From Winogradskyella arenosi (GTDB taxonomy: Bacteria; Bacteroidota; Bacteroidia; Flavobacteriales; Flavobacteriaceae): 64,000 nucleotides of DNA. The translations under genes and the position numbers were made by a program. Positions 35,690 to 44,984 of the stretch are shown here, piece by piece. The stretch covers positions 1 to 64,000 of the forward strand of contig NZ_QPJO01000004.1 in assembly GCF_003337305.1 (NCBI RefSeq), in the 5' to 3' direction. The notes beneath the pieces are model-generated. The model was not told the DNA's origin. It worked only from the letters and a program-made list of their open reading frames with translations, and did not search any database. Each line of letters opens with the position of its first letter. Positions within the stretch are counted from its first letter, which is position 1.

Positions 35690-36673
35690 TTAGCGATAAT
35701 AACTCTGACTTGTTCCTTTTGTACAGGCACAATTACTTGCGCCTTGTAAGAAATCTAAACCTATAGTAACCATATGCGTCCCGGAGTTATAGGCCGCTAA
35801 ATCATTCATAGTAACCTGATAAGAATAGGCAAAAAAGAACTGATTAAAAGTAATCCCTGCCATTGGTCCAATATTTAAAGGTTTTAAAAACTGATCGTTA
35901 AGGAAACGATAAGAGCCCCCTAAAAAATAGTAATCTCCTTTTCTATTAAACTTTCGGTATTTGAAACTAATATCTGTACTAGAACGCTTATCACTACTGA
36001 ACATCTGATAAAACACAGAAGGTTCTAATTCTACATCTTTATTCTGCTTACTTTTAATGACCACCCCACTATAAATTTGATAATTTAATAGAAGACTTGG
36101 TTCTACATTAATATAATCGTCAATATCTTTCTTTAAAATGTTATTCGCGTTAAAGCTTAAATAGAACGCTTTCCAACGGTATAATAATCCGGCATCAAAA
36201 TTATTATTAGACTGCCCTTTATCTCCTGTGATATAAGGGTCGATAATTGGGGTATCGTAAGAGGTGTTAAAATCTTCAATAGCGATTCTGAAATTATTGA
36301 TATTATACGACAGTCCAAATGAAAGAAACTGCTTGGTTTTATAATCTAAAGTAATATGATGCGCAAATGAGAATTTCACCCCTTTTTGACGTGTATTTCC
36401 ATTTTTATCATTGTAGGCCGAGATTCCTATTCCAGAACGATCCGAAATCCTAAAATCGGCATAAATAGATTGGTTATCTGGAGCGTCTTTAATCCCTACC
36501 CACTGCGTTAAACCATTAGCTCTAATTTTTAAGTTGTCACCAATACCCGCATAAGTAGGGGAGATCACAAAATTATTATCTGCTAAATATTGTGTAAACA
36601 CAGGAAGATTTAACTCTTGTGCAGAACCGTTAGCAACGACTAAAAAAAGAATATATAGGGCTATTTTTTTCAT
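35690..36673 (-). CDS. PorP/SprF-family T9SS outer-membrane protein (partner of the giant adhesin)
   Basis: Signal peptide (MKKIALYILFLVVANGSAQ), then the family start LPVFTQYLADNNFVISPTYAGIGDNLKIR and QWVGIKDAPDNQSIYADF, and barrel strands to the end (327 residues). PorP/SprF proteins sit in the outer membrane and are needed for secretion of proteins with type B sorting domains; F. johnsoniae SprF serves SprB. The gene follows the 2739-residue type B protein by 28 bp, so it is very probably its dedicated partner. It closes the four-gene operon. Confidence 0.9.
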   Translation of the reverse strand: MKKIALYILFLVVANGSAQELNLPVFTQYLADNNFVISPTYAGIGDNLKIRANGLTQWVGIKDAPDNQSIYADFRISDRSGIGISAYNDKNGNTRQKGVKFSFAHHITLDYKTKQFLSFGLSYNINNFRIAIEDFNTSYDTPIIDPYITGDKGQSNNNFDAGLLYRWKAFYLSFNANNILKKDIDDYINVEPSLLLNYQIYSGVVIKSKQNKDVELEPSVFYQMFSSDKRSSTDISFKYRKFNRKGDYYFLGGSYRFLNDQFLKPLNIGPMAGITFNQFFFAYSYQVTMNDLAAYNSGTHMVTIGLDFLQGASNCACTKGTSQSYYR

Positions 36674-36701
36674 AATGCAATTTTTCTATTGTTGTAAACT
36701 G

Positions 36702-39700
36702 TTATCTGTATAGTGTAAAATGTCCTACAAACTCTTTATCGTTAATAGGGTCGTTCGTTTGAACTACAAACCAATAATCACCGGTAGGTAATTCTCTGCC
36801 TTGGTAACGTCCGTCCCAAGCTTCGCCGACATGATAGGTTGCCACTTTACGGCCATAACGGTCAAAAATATCAAAGGTCAGGTTCGGGTAGTTATCGGTA
36901 CAACCTGGTGCCCAAGTATCGTATTCACCATCATTATTAGGGGTAAACCAATTGGTAATACAAATGTCTTGGAACTCTAACTCAATTTGCGCTGTAGCAT
37001 AACAACCACTTGCATCTGTAACCGTTACCGTGTAGACCCCAGACTCTGTAATGATATAAGAATTTTCAGAGCCATAATCTTCGCCGTTCATAGTGTATTG
37101 GTAATCTCCAGTTCCGCCTGCGGCATAGGCAATAAACTCATTCAACTCCCCTTCCTCTAAACTTAAGGTTACAGGAGCTGCGATTTCTATATCAAAGAAT
37201 TCTGTCCTTTGTATACAGCCATTAGAGTGCCTAACATCAATATAATGATCCGTCCCTTCAGGGATATTAGTAAACACATTTTCGGGTTGATAAGGACCGC
37301 CATCTAAAGCGTAATCAAGTTGAGAAAGGTCTTCGATTGACGCGTCTACAGTAACTGTAACTCGGTTTCCAGGAACGTTATTATCACAAATGCTTTCTAT
37401 AAACACTTCAGGTAAAATAGTCACTGACTCTGGGAAGGTAATATTCCATTCCGATCTACATCCTTGAGCATCGCGTACAAATACTATATGGTCTCCACCT
37501 TCTAAATTGGTAAAATCAAATTCGGTTTGAGAGGCCGACCCAACAGTGAATGGCCCATCATAGTTATCTAGACTCACTTCGTATGGAAGCGTTCCTCCTG
37601 AAATATCTACGCTAAACTCACCATTAAGTTCTCCTGTACATACTTCTGGATACAGTGAATTAGGTACAATACTTAAGATTACTGGAGCTGGCTCTGTAAT
37701 AGTAATATCGAACGTTAAATAACAACCCAATTCATCTTGCACAATAATGGTGTAATCACCAGGTGCTAAGTTTTCAAACGTATTCTGATCAAAAAACTGA
37801 TTTAATTGTGGTGAAATTGCATATTTAATAACTCCGGTTCCGCCCGTTGCAAGCACTTCAACAGCACCATTATTACTTCCTGCACAACTGACATTACTAA
37901 TATTTAATGTGGCATCAATTGGATTATCTGGTTCTGTTATACTAATAGATGTTGAAGTTTGCGCACAATCTCCGCTTTCTACAAGCACCACGTAATCTCC
38001 AGCATAAAGCTCAGTGAAATATCCAGGACTTGGCTGCGTAGCTGTTACTGTATTCCCTGAGTCGTCTTGTAAGGTATAGATATAATTTCCTAAACCTCCT
38101 GTAGCCGTAGCAAGGATAGACCCGTTGTTATCTCCAGAACAATTGATAAATAAATTTGAAGCTTCTAAAGTAACTTCTAGATCTGGTAAAGGATCTACTG
38201 TAATTTCATTAGACACATTAGTAACACAACCATTAGCATCTCTTACATAATAGACATATGTTCCATCAGGTACTGAGAAGGTCGTAGAACTTGTAAAGGT
38301 TCCTAATATTGGTGTAAACGACGGGTTAGCACTATAAGTATACGCGCCTGTACCTCCTGTTGCACTTAAGGTTAATGTTGACTCCGTTAAACACGTTTGG
38401 GTCGTTGTTCTTACCAAGGTAGACACCACTGGGTCTGGTTCTGTAATTTCAATAGTCTCTGAGGTCATTTCACAATTAAAACCATCCGTAATGGTTACCG
38501 TATACGTTCCAGGGCCTAAGTTTTCAAATACATTTGAAGTTTGAGGACCTGATACACTTGGTGTCGGTAAGATTGTATTTAAGGTATAGGTGAAATTTGA
38601 TTCTTGACCACCGCTAACATTTGAAATCGTAATACTCGCATTCCGATCTCCGAAACACGTTAACATCGTAGTACTAGGTGTAAAGGTTGCCGTAATAGGA
38701 TCTGGAGTTTCTAAAAGAATGGTTTCCGTAAGAATACAACCACCAGCATCTTTTACGGATACCGTATAACTTCCTGCTGAAAGTCCTGTAAACGTTCCAT
38801 TAGAAGAATAAGGTACGGTAGCAGCGCCACTTAATTCATATTCATAATCACCCCAACCGCCAGTAGCAATAACACTTATAGTTCCTTCACTATCTGTACA
38901 CGTTACATTAGCCGTTTCAGACACACTAAGATCTAGCGCCTCTAAAGGAGAAGTAATAGTTACTCCATTTGTGGCCTCACAGAATGGTACGTCGGTTTCA
39001 GTAATTACGACCGTATAAGTTCCTGCTTCCATTCCAGAGACCAATTCAGGGTTTGTAGCGGTATTGGCATTTACCACACCATTAACAGAAGTACCCGAAG
39101 CATCAAATATTTCATAAGTGTAAGCCCCAGAATAATTAGAGACATTCAACTCAAAACTTCCCGAATTATCACCAAAACAAGTTACGCTCGTAGGTGTTAA
39201 AGTAAATGTTGGAAGCACAGGAGTTGCCACTGAAACAGAAACGTCATCCGTACATCCCGTTACCGCATCCGTAATCGTAATATCATAAACTCCTGAAGGA
39301 ACACCTGTAAAAACATTCCCCACCAAGCTTATCGTACTAGAGCTAGGCGTGATGCTATAATTATAGCTTCCTGAGCCACCCGTACCGGTTATCCTAATTT
39401 CACCATCATTATCATTACAGGTTGGAAATACGGTAACTTCTGGTGTTAAACTTACTGGTGGTACAATATCTAAACTTACGGTGTTTCCACAGCCATTTAC
39501 ATCATTCACTGTAATACTATGGGTTCCTGAATATAAATTAGATAAGGTAAAAGGAAATGATTGTGTTTGAAAAGCACCGCCATTAATACTTACTGAATAC
39601 GGAGGAACTCCTACAGCATCTAAAGTCACTGCAATTTCATAAGCACCTTCAGCAACCGTACATTGGTTGGTTAAGGTTGCAGAAACTACAGGCGTCGGAT

Positions 39701-42700
39701 CCATATCTAAAACCTGAACAGGACTCGTTACTACACAACCATAAGCATCCGTTACATGAACATAATAACTTCCCGCATCTGCATAAAACGTACTTGAAGA
39801 TCCCCAAGCCGTATCGTTAGCAGCAGGAGCTGTAGCTGATGTGGTCATTTGGTATTGGTAAGGTGCCGTACCATTAGAGGCCACAGCACTAATAATTCCT
39901 GAATTAGCTTCACAATTAGCATTTTGATCAATAGAAACAGCTAACTCTAAAAGAAATGCCGACTCTGTAATGTTAAATGGAAGCGTTACCACACCACAAC
40001 CTGCATTAGGTCCTGAAGTTTCTATAATAGACACAAAATAATTTCCATAAGGAAGAGGACCAAGGTTACTTACATCAAAAGTTCCATTTGCAGGAACAGT
40101 CCCTGAACCTGAAATCCCAGTGCTATTCAAACTTAAAGAATCGAAAATCTCATAAGTGACATCTACAGCGGTTCCGTAAACACTATTAACCGTAAATGAA
40201 ACATTACCATCTGCACTTCCTGTACAGGTAATATTATTGGCTGTAACTGCTGAGGTCGTTAATGTTGAATTTGTTGGAATCGCCACTGTTGAAGGTTCAT
40301 AATAACTACAGTTTGTAGACTGATCGTAAACAATAAACGTATAGACAACCCCTGGTAAAAGTCCTGTAAACGTTGCTGACTCACTCCCTGGAGTATCTTC
40401 AGCTAACCAAGTTCCTGTAGGATAATCAAATCCTGGTCCTTCATAAATACTGAAGAAAAACGGACCGGCACTTGTTAGGGTAGATCCTATGCTGACTTCA
40501 GCAACACCGCCCGTAGAACAATCTACCGTTGTTATAATATCTATATCTAAATCTGTTGGAGGTGATGCCACTAAAACATCTTGAATTAACACCGAACAGC
40601 CATTAGCATCAACCACATTGATTTCATACAGCCCAAAATCCACAACATCAAAATTCACAGAGGTTGTTCCTAAATTATTAAGCTCAGAATTAGAATACCC
40701 GTTGGTACCCGTTACAAAATAGTTGTAAGGTCCTGTCCCACCAGTAACGCCATTTACAATTACAGATCCCTGAGACACGCCGCCTGAAGTACAGGTGATA
40801 TCTACAGTACTATAATCTACGATGATCTGATCTGGCTCATTAATAACCACAGTTTCCGTAGCTGTACAAGACTTAGAATCTGTAACTGTTATGGTATAAG
40901 ACCCTGCTGTTAAGCTTGTGGTTTGACTCCCGTAATCCGTTCCTGTTGTTTCATTATAAACGTTAATTTCATAAGGTGGTGTCCCTGTTGCGGTATCAAT
41001 TTCTACATTAATTGATCCGTTACTGTTACCATGACATAAAATAGGTTCTACTTGTGCTACAACACTAAAGTCTGGTAAGGATAGCGGATTTACAGTAAGC
41101 ACAGACGATTGCGCTGTACAACCATTTGCATCTGTAATTTCAAATTGATACGTTCCTGCATTAGGCGTCGCGTAGGTAAATGTTGTACCTGTACTCCCTA
41201 AGTCTGTAAAACTACCACCATCTATAGCTACAGCATACGTGTAAGGCGCGGTTCCACTTAAGGTTCCTGAAAAAAGCGCATCTGGAGTAGCCGTACAATC
41301 TAAACCTTCCGTTAATACCACAGCAAGAGTAGGGGTAGGGATAGGGTCAATCGTATAAGTTTCACTATAGGTACAGTCGTTTTCGTCTTTTACTTGGAAC
41401 GTGTAAGTCCCAGGAGCAAGTCCAGAAAATGAGGCTCCCGTTTGATAAGGCGTTGCCGCCGCTGCCGGCGCAGTTATTTGATATTCTAATATCCCAATTC
41501 CACCTATAGTATTCACAATGGTCACTGTAGTTTCGTTTGTTGGACAGGTAATAGGGGTATTATCAAATTCTAAATCTGTTGGCGGATCTAAAGCCTCAAC
41601 CGTAATAGTTTCCGTAGCAGCACTACAGCCACTCGCATCTTTTACAATAACGGTATAATCCCCTTGTGTTAAATTACTAAACACAGGACCTGATTGGAAA
41701 TTCACCCCATCAAGACTGTAGGTATATGGTGCATCGCCACCTGTAGCATTGGTTACTGTAATTTCACCTGCTGAAGTACAAGTTAAAGGCGTTGATAATT
41801 CTACGGTTCCTACAATAGTAGACCCAGAATCTATAGTTACGGTTTGAAGTGGGGTTTCACACACATCAGGACCCGAAATATATTGAAGCACCACATCGTA
41901 GTCTCCTGCAGGTAATCCATTAAATGTATTAGAATTTACAAAAGTGGTTCCACCATCAATACTGTAAGAAATACTATTACCATTAGGGTTAGAAACATCA
42001 ATGGTTAAGACTCCTGAGTTACTCGCATCTGCACAAGTAATATCTGTAATATCTACTGTGAATTCTGGCGAAGCAATAGCTTCTACAGTAATCGTAACAT
42101 CCGTACTACAGTTGTTAGCATCTGTAACGGTAATATTAAAAGTCCCTGCAGTACTCACTGAGATTTCTGGAACCGTTTGAAAGTCTGTAGAACTATTTAC
42201 GAAATAGAAGTAAGGAGGTGTTCCACCTTCAGGGTAAACCGTTATTTCTCCCTCTGTACAATTTAAAGGGCTCGTTAAGGCTACTGTTGCCGTTAGAATT
42301 GGGGGTTCTATAATGGTAATCTCTTCAGAATAGGTACAACCATTTTCCGAGGTGATCAGTGCAGTATATGTTCCAGGGTTTAAATTCTGAAATGTGTAAT
42401 TGTTTTCTACAATAGGCCCAACACTATTTACCACAGTGCTTCCTTGAGATAGCTCGAAAGAATATTGCGGATCTGAATCATTAGCCGCTAAATGGATACT
42501 ACCTTTATCGCTTTGACAGTAAGGTTGCGTGATAATCGCTGATCCAAAAAAATCACGACCTCTAATTTGAATATCAGGAACTGTAAAAACACAAGGATTA
42601 GTTGCAATTCCAGCTTGTCTAATATAAGCTGTATAAAATCCTGGGATAGTTACTTCAAAGATATTACTATCTTGGTAGTTGCTCCCATCTAAACTATATT

Positions 42701-44921
42701 CATATCCAGAAGGTACCCCATTAACTGTAATACTTCCTGGTGTTAAACAAATAATATCTTCTGCATTAATAGTAGCATCAAGAACATTTTCATAAACATT
42801 AAAATAATACTGTACAAAACATCCTCCTGGATAATTAATGGTCAGCCTATATTGTCCGGCCGTATCCGCTAAATAGTTTGAGCCATTAGCCACTTCATTC
42901 CAAATACATCCGGGGTCTTCATTAGCACAATCGGCATCGGTAACCGCAGCACAGCTAGTTTCATCAAGTTGTTCCCAAATTACGGATATGGAATTAGAAA
43001 TATTTGTTTCAATTAATCTATAATCGTTAGCCCCACATAAAAAGATATTAGGTAAAGGCTTACCATCATTAGGACAGATTACCACTTCATCAGCATAAGG
43101 AATTACTGGATTTGTGCTGTTGCCGCCAAATAACTCCACATCAAATTCCTGAACAATGGATTGACATGGTGCCACTGCTGTATTAAAAGAATAATAAGTT
43201 CCTGTTTCTGTTACGGTAATTGTTTGTGTTGTTCCTATAACAGGGGTGCCTGTTTCACTTGTAGACCATGCATAAGAATCGTAACCATTGGCCGCCGTAA
43301 GTTCTACACTGTCGCCACAAAGAACAATTTCTTCTGAAAACGTACAGTTTAAATCAGCTAAAAAGTTGGTGGCTTGTGGTGAAATTAAACAACCTGTGTT
43401 ACTACTTAAACTTGGATCGTCTGTAATATGGAAAGTCGGATTATAATATCCGTTATAACTCGCAAAGGCTTGATTACTAATGATATTCGTACAAGCATCT
43501 ATTAAAAGATTACAGGATTCTACGACTTCAACCTCAATACGAATTTCATAAACCGGATCATTTTCTTCAACTAAAGCATCATCAATAGCAAAAATAATCT
43601 CTCTTGTCGCTGGATCATAGCTAGATACGGTGACTCCTGGTGGCAATACTAAATCTTCAGGATAATTAAAAATAATATTCACGGGTAAAATATCCCTTAT
43701 TTGAAAACTTGTTGCATTATCGTTTCCTGTATTCTGAAAACCGATAACATAATTTAAAGAGGATCCTAAACCTACGTAATCATCACCAATATTATTTCCG
43801 GCATCATCTTCTACAATTTTTGTTAGTACAATATGAGGTTCTATAATTTCCACAGCAAAGGCGAAGAAATAAGGGAAATAAGTATCCCCACTGGTTTCTA
43901 AACGAATTGTTCCTGAAGTGGCATCATTGGCTATAACCGAATTTCCGGGGTTAGGTACAGCAATAGTTCCCGTGTCAAACCCTAAAGTATTGGTGCTATT
44001 AGGAACACGATCGTTAACTGGTGTTGCATCTAATTGGGTTACCGAACTATTAAAAAAGTTAGACGCTGGACGGTCTGCTGTAGATAAACTAACGCCATTC
44101 AATTTTAAACGGTCTCCTAAAATAGGACTATCACCTTCTAAGGTTGCAAAAGCAAAATTTGCTCTAACTGGAGCAGGAGCAGGGATGGTTCTAAAACCAT
44201 CAACAGGAATATCGACATTAGGATTTCCTCCAGCAATACTAATGGCACTAAATCCATCAAAACTAGTAATCGATTTCCCAGGTAGGGTAGGGTCTTCATA
44301 AACAATAAAAAGCGACCAACCCGCAGATTGCCCAGTACCATTGTAAGGACTATAAGAGGCCGTTCTACCTTCAGCAGAAGATACATTAGCAACGGTATAG
44401 GTTCCTAAATCTACCCCCGATCCATAACTGGTTACAATTGAGGTTACATCGGCAAAACAGGCGTATGAAAAACTATCACCACCATCGGTAGAGTTGGTTC
44501 CGGCATCATAAATAACCGTTCCTTCAATATCATTATAGTCTCCTACTGGACCTTTAAATTTCACATCTGTTATAGGCGCATCCCCTGGATTTACAGCGCC
44601 CCAATACAAGCCGGCATAAATAATACGGTAACAGTTAGGGTTTTCGATATCTAAGTCTGCACTTGATGAACTGAAGGTAGAACTATCGCCATCAATATCA
44701 ATATAAGTCATGTCTACCAAGTGGTTGTACATGGAATTATTGTTGAAGGCATTATTATCCGGACCTAATATATTGTTACCAATAAGCACAATATCTCCTT
44801 TTAAATCTTCATTGAACCGCGGTTGAAAGGGCACATAGTTTTGGGCAAATGATAGTTGTCCGATAAGACATAAGAGAAGCACAATAGCTATTCTAGAAAA
44901 AGTAGGTTTTTTCATGATCAT
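36702..44921 (-). CDS. Giant SprB-like repeat surface adhesin with type B T9SS sorting domain
   Basis: This 2739-residue secreted protein starts with a signal peptide (MKKPTFSRIAIVLLLCLIGQ; the ATG at 44915 is an equal alternative start). N-terminal domain to ~360, a DUF11-like domain (~365-480, TKIVEDDAGNNIGDDYVGLG), then about twenty or more degenerate SprB-type repeats of ~80-100 residues. A typical copy is YSLDGVNFQSGPVFSNL followed by GDYTVIVKDASGC; most copies carry one or two Cys. The end is a gliding-motility-type (type B) sorting domain: TNWFTPNNDGEYDTWAPGC, FDIFDRYGRKV, GEAWDGRYQGRELPTGDYWF. It is probably a motile or static filamentous adhesin. It is flanked by two PorP/SprF genes. 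Confidence 0.92.
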   Translation of the reverse strand: MIMKKPTFSRIAIVLLLCLIGQLSFAQNYVPFQPRFNEDLKGDIVLIGNNILGPDNNAFNNNSMYNHLVDMTYIDIDGDSSTFSSSSADLDIENPNCYRIIYAGLYWGAVNPGDAPITDVKFKGPVGDYNDIEGTVIYDAGTNSTDGGDSFSYACFADVTSIVTSYGSGVDLGTYTVANVSSAEGRTASYSPYNGTGQSAGWSLFIVYEDPTLPGKSITSFDGFSAISIAGGNPNVDIPVDGFRTIPAPAPVRANFAFATLEGDSPILGDRLKLNGVSLSTADRPASNFFNSSVTQLDATPVNDRVPNSTNTLGFDTGTIAVPNPGNSVIANDATSGTIRLETSGDTYFPYFFAFAVEIIEPHIVLTKIVEDDAGNNIGDDYVGLGSSLNYVIGFQNTGNDNATSFQIRDILPVNIIFNYPEDLVLPPGVTVSSYDPATREIIFAIDDALVEENDPVYEIRIEVEVVESCNLLIDACTNIISNQAFASYNGYYNPTFHITDDPSLSSNTGCLISPQATNFLADLNCTFSEEIVLCGDSVELTAANGYDSYAWSTSETGTPVIGTTQTITVTETGTYYSFNTAVAPCQSIVQEFDVELFGGNSTNPVIPYADEVVICPNDGKPLPNIFLCGANDYRLIETNISNSISVIWEQLDETSCAAVTDADCANEDPGCIWNEVANGSNYLADTAGQYRLTINYPGGCFVQYYFNVYENVLDATINAEDIICLTPGSITVNGVPSGYEYSLDGSNYQDSNIFEVTIPGFYTAYIRQAGIATNPCVFTVPDIQIRGRDFFGSAIITQPYCQSDKGSIHLAANDSDPQYSFELSQGSTVVNSVGPIVENNYTFQNLNPGTYTALITSENGCTYSEEITIIEPPILTATVALTSPLNCTEGEITVYPEGGTPPYFYFVNSSTDFQTVPEISVSTAGTFNITVTDANNCSTDVTITVEAIASPEFTVDITDITCADASNSGVLTIDVSNPNGNSISYSIDGGTTFVNSNTFNGLPAGDYDVVLQYISGPDVCETPLQTVTIDSGSTIVGTVELSTPLTCTSAGEITVTNATGGDAPYTYSLDGVNFQSGPVFSNLTQGDYTVIVKDASGCSAATETITVEALDPPTDLEFDNTPITCPTNETTVTIVNTIGGIGILEYQITAPAAAATPYQTGASFSGLAPGTYTFQVKDENDCTYSETYTIDPIPTPTLAVVLTEGLDCTATPDALFSGTLSGTAPYTYAVAIDGGSFTDLGSTGTTFTYATPNAGTYQFEITDANGCTAQSSVLTVNPLSLPDFSVVAQVEPILCHGNSNGSINVEIDTATGTPPYEINVYNETTGTDYGSQTTSLTAGSYTITVTDSKSCTATETVVINEPDQIIVDYSTVDITCTSGGVSQGSVIVNGVTGGTGPYNYFVTGTNGYSNSELNNLGTTSVNFDVVDFGLYEINVVDANGCSVLIQDVLVASPPTDLDIDIITTVDCSTGGVAEVSIGSTLTSAGPFFFSIYEGPGFDYPTGTWLAEDTPGSESATFTGLLPGVVYTFIVYDQSTNCSYYEPSTVAIPTNSTLTTSAVTANNITCTGSADGNVSFTVNSVYGTAVDVTYEIFDSLSLNSTGISGSGTVPANGTFDVSNLGPLPYGNYFVSIIETSGPNAGCGVVTLPFNITESAFLLELAVSIDQNANCEANSGIISAVASNGTAPYQYQMTTSATAPAANDTAWGSSSTFYADAGSYYVHVTDAYGCVVTSPVQVLDMDPTPVVSATLTNQCTVAEGAYEIAVTLDAVGVPPYSVSINGGAFQTQSFPFTLSNLYSGTHSITVNDVNGCGNTVSLDIVPPVSLTPEVTVFPTCNDNDGEIRITGTGGSGSYNYSITPSSSTISLVGNVFTGVPSGVYDITITDAVTGCTDDVSVSVATPVLPTFTLTPTSVTCFGDNSGSFELNVSNYSGAYTYEIFDASGTSVNGVVNANTATNPELVSGMEAGTYTVVITETDVPFCEATNGVTITSPLEALDLSVSETANVTCTDSEGTISVIATGGWGDYEYELSGAATVPYSSNGTFTGLSAGSYTVSVKDAGGCILTETILLETPDPITATFTPSTTMLTCFGDRNASITISNVSGGQESNFTYTLNTILPTPSVSGPQTSNVFENLGPGTYTVTITDGFNCEMTSETIEITEPDPVVSTLVRTTTQTCLTESTLTLSATGGTGAYTYSANPSFTPILGTFTSSTTFSVPDGTYVYYVRDANGCVTNVSNEITVDPLPDLEVTLEASNLFINCSGDNNGSILATATGGLGNYIYTLQDDSGNTVTATQPSPGYFTELYAGDYVVLVESGDCAQTSTSISITEPDNPIDATLNISNVSCAGSNNGAVEVLATGGTGVIKYAISPQLNQFFDQNTFENLAPGDYTIIVQDELGCYLTFDITITEPAPVILSIVPNSLYPEVCTGELNGEFSVDISGGTLPYEVSLDNYDGPFTVGSASQTEFDFTNLEGGDHIVFVRDAQGCRSEWNITFPESVTILPEVFIESICDNNVPGNRVTVTVDASIEDLSQLDYALDGGPYQPENVFTNIPEGTDHYIDVRHSNGCIQRTEFFDIEIAAPVTLSLEEGELNEFIAYAAGGTGDYQYTMNGEDYGSENSYIITESGVYTVTVTDASGCYATAQIELEFQDICITNWFTPNNDGEYDTWAPGCTDNYPNLTFDIFDRYGRKVATYHVGEAWDGRYQGRELPTGDYWFVVQTNDPINDKEFVGHFTLYR

Positions 44922-44984
44922 TTATTTTAGGTTTTTACCGTTGACTTGGGGCAAAGCTTCCGGTAAGGGTTGGCTTAATTCTAA

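Noticed and set aside
43918..44301. 127-codon plus-strand frame opposite the giant adhesin
   Set aside because: Antisense shadow of a strongly supported coding region, with no recognisable domain or start signals.
36702..44921. Assembly artefact from collapsed or chimeric repeats in the giant adhesin
   Set aside because: The frame is intact over 8.2 kb, and the repeats are diverged at DNA level with an appropriate signal peptide and sorting domain at the two ends.
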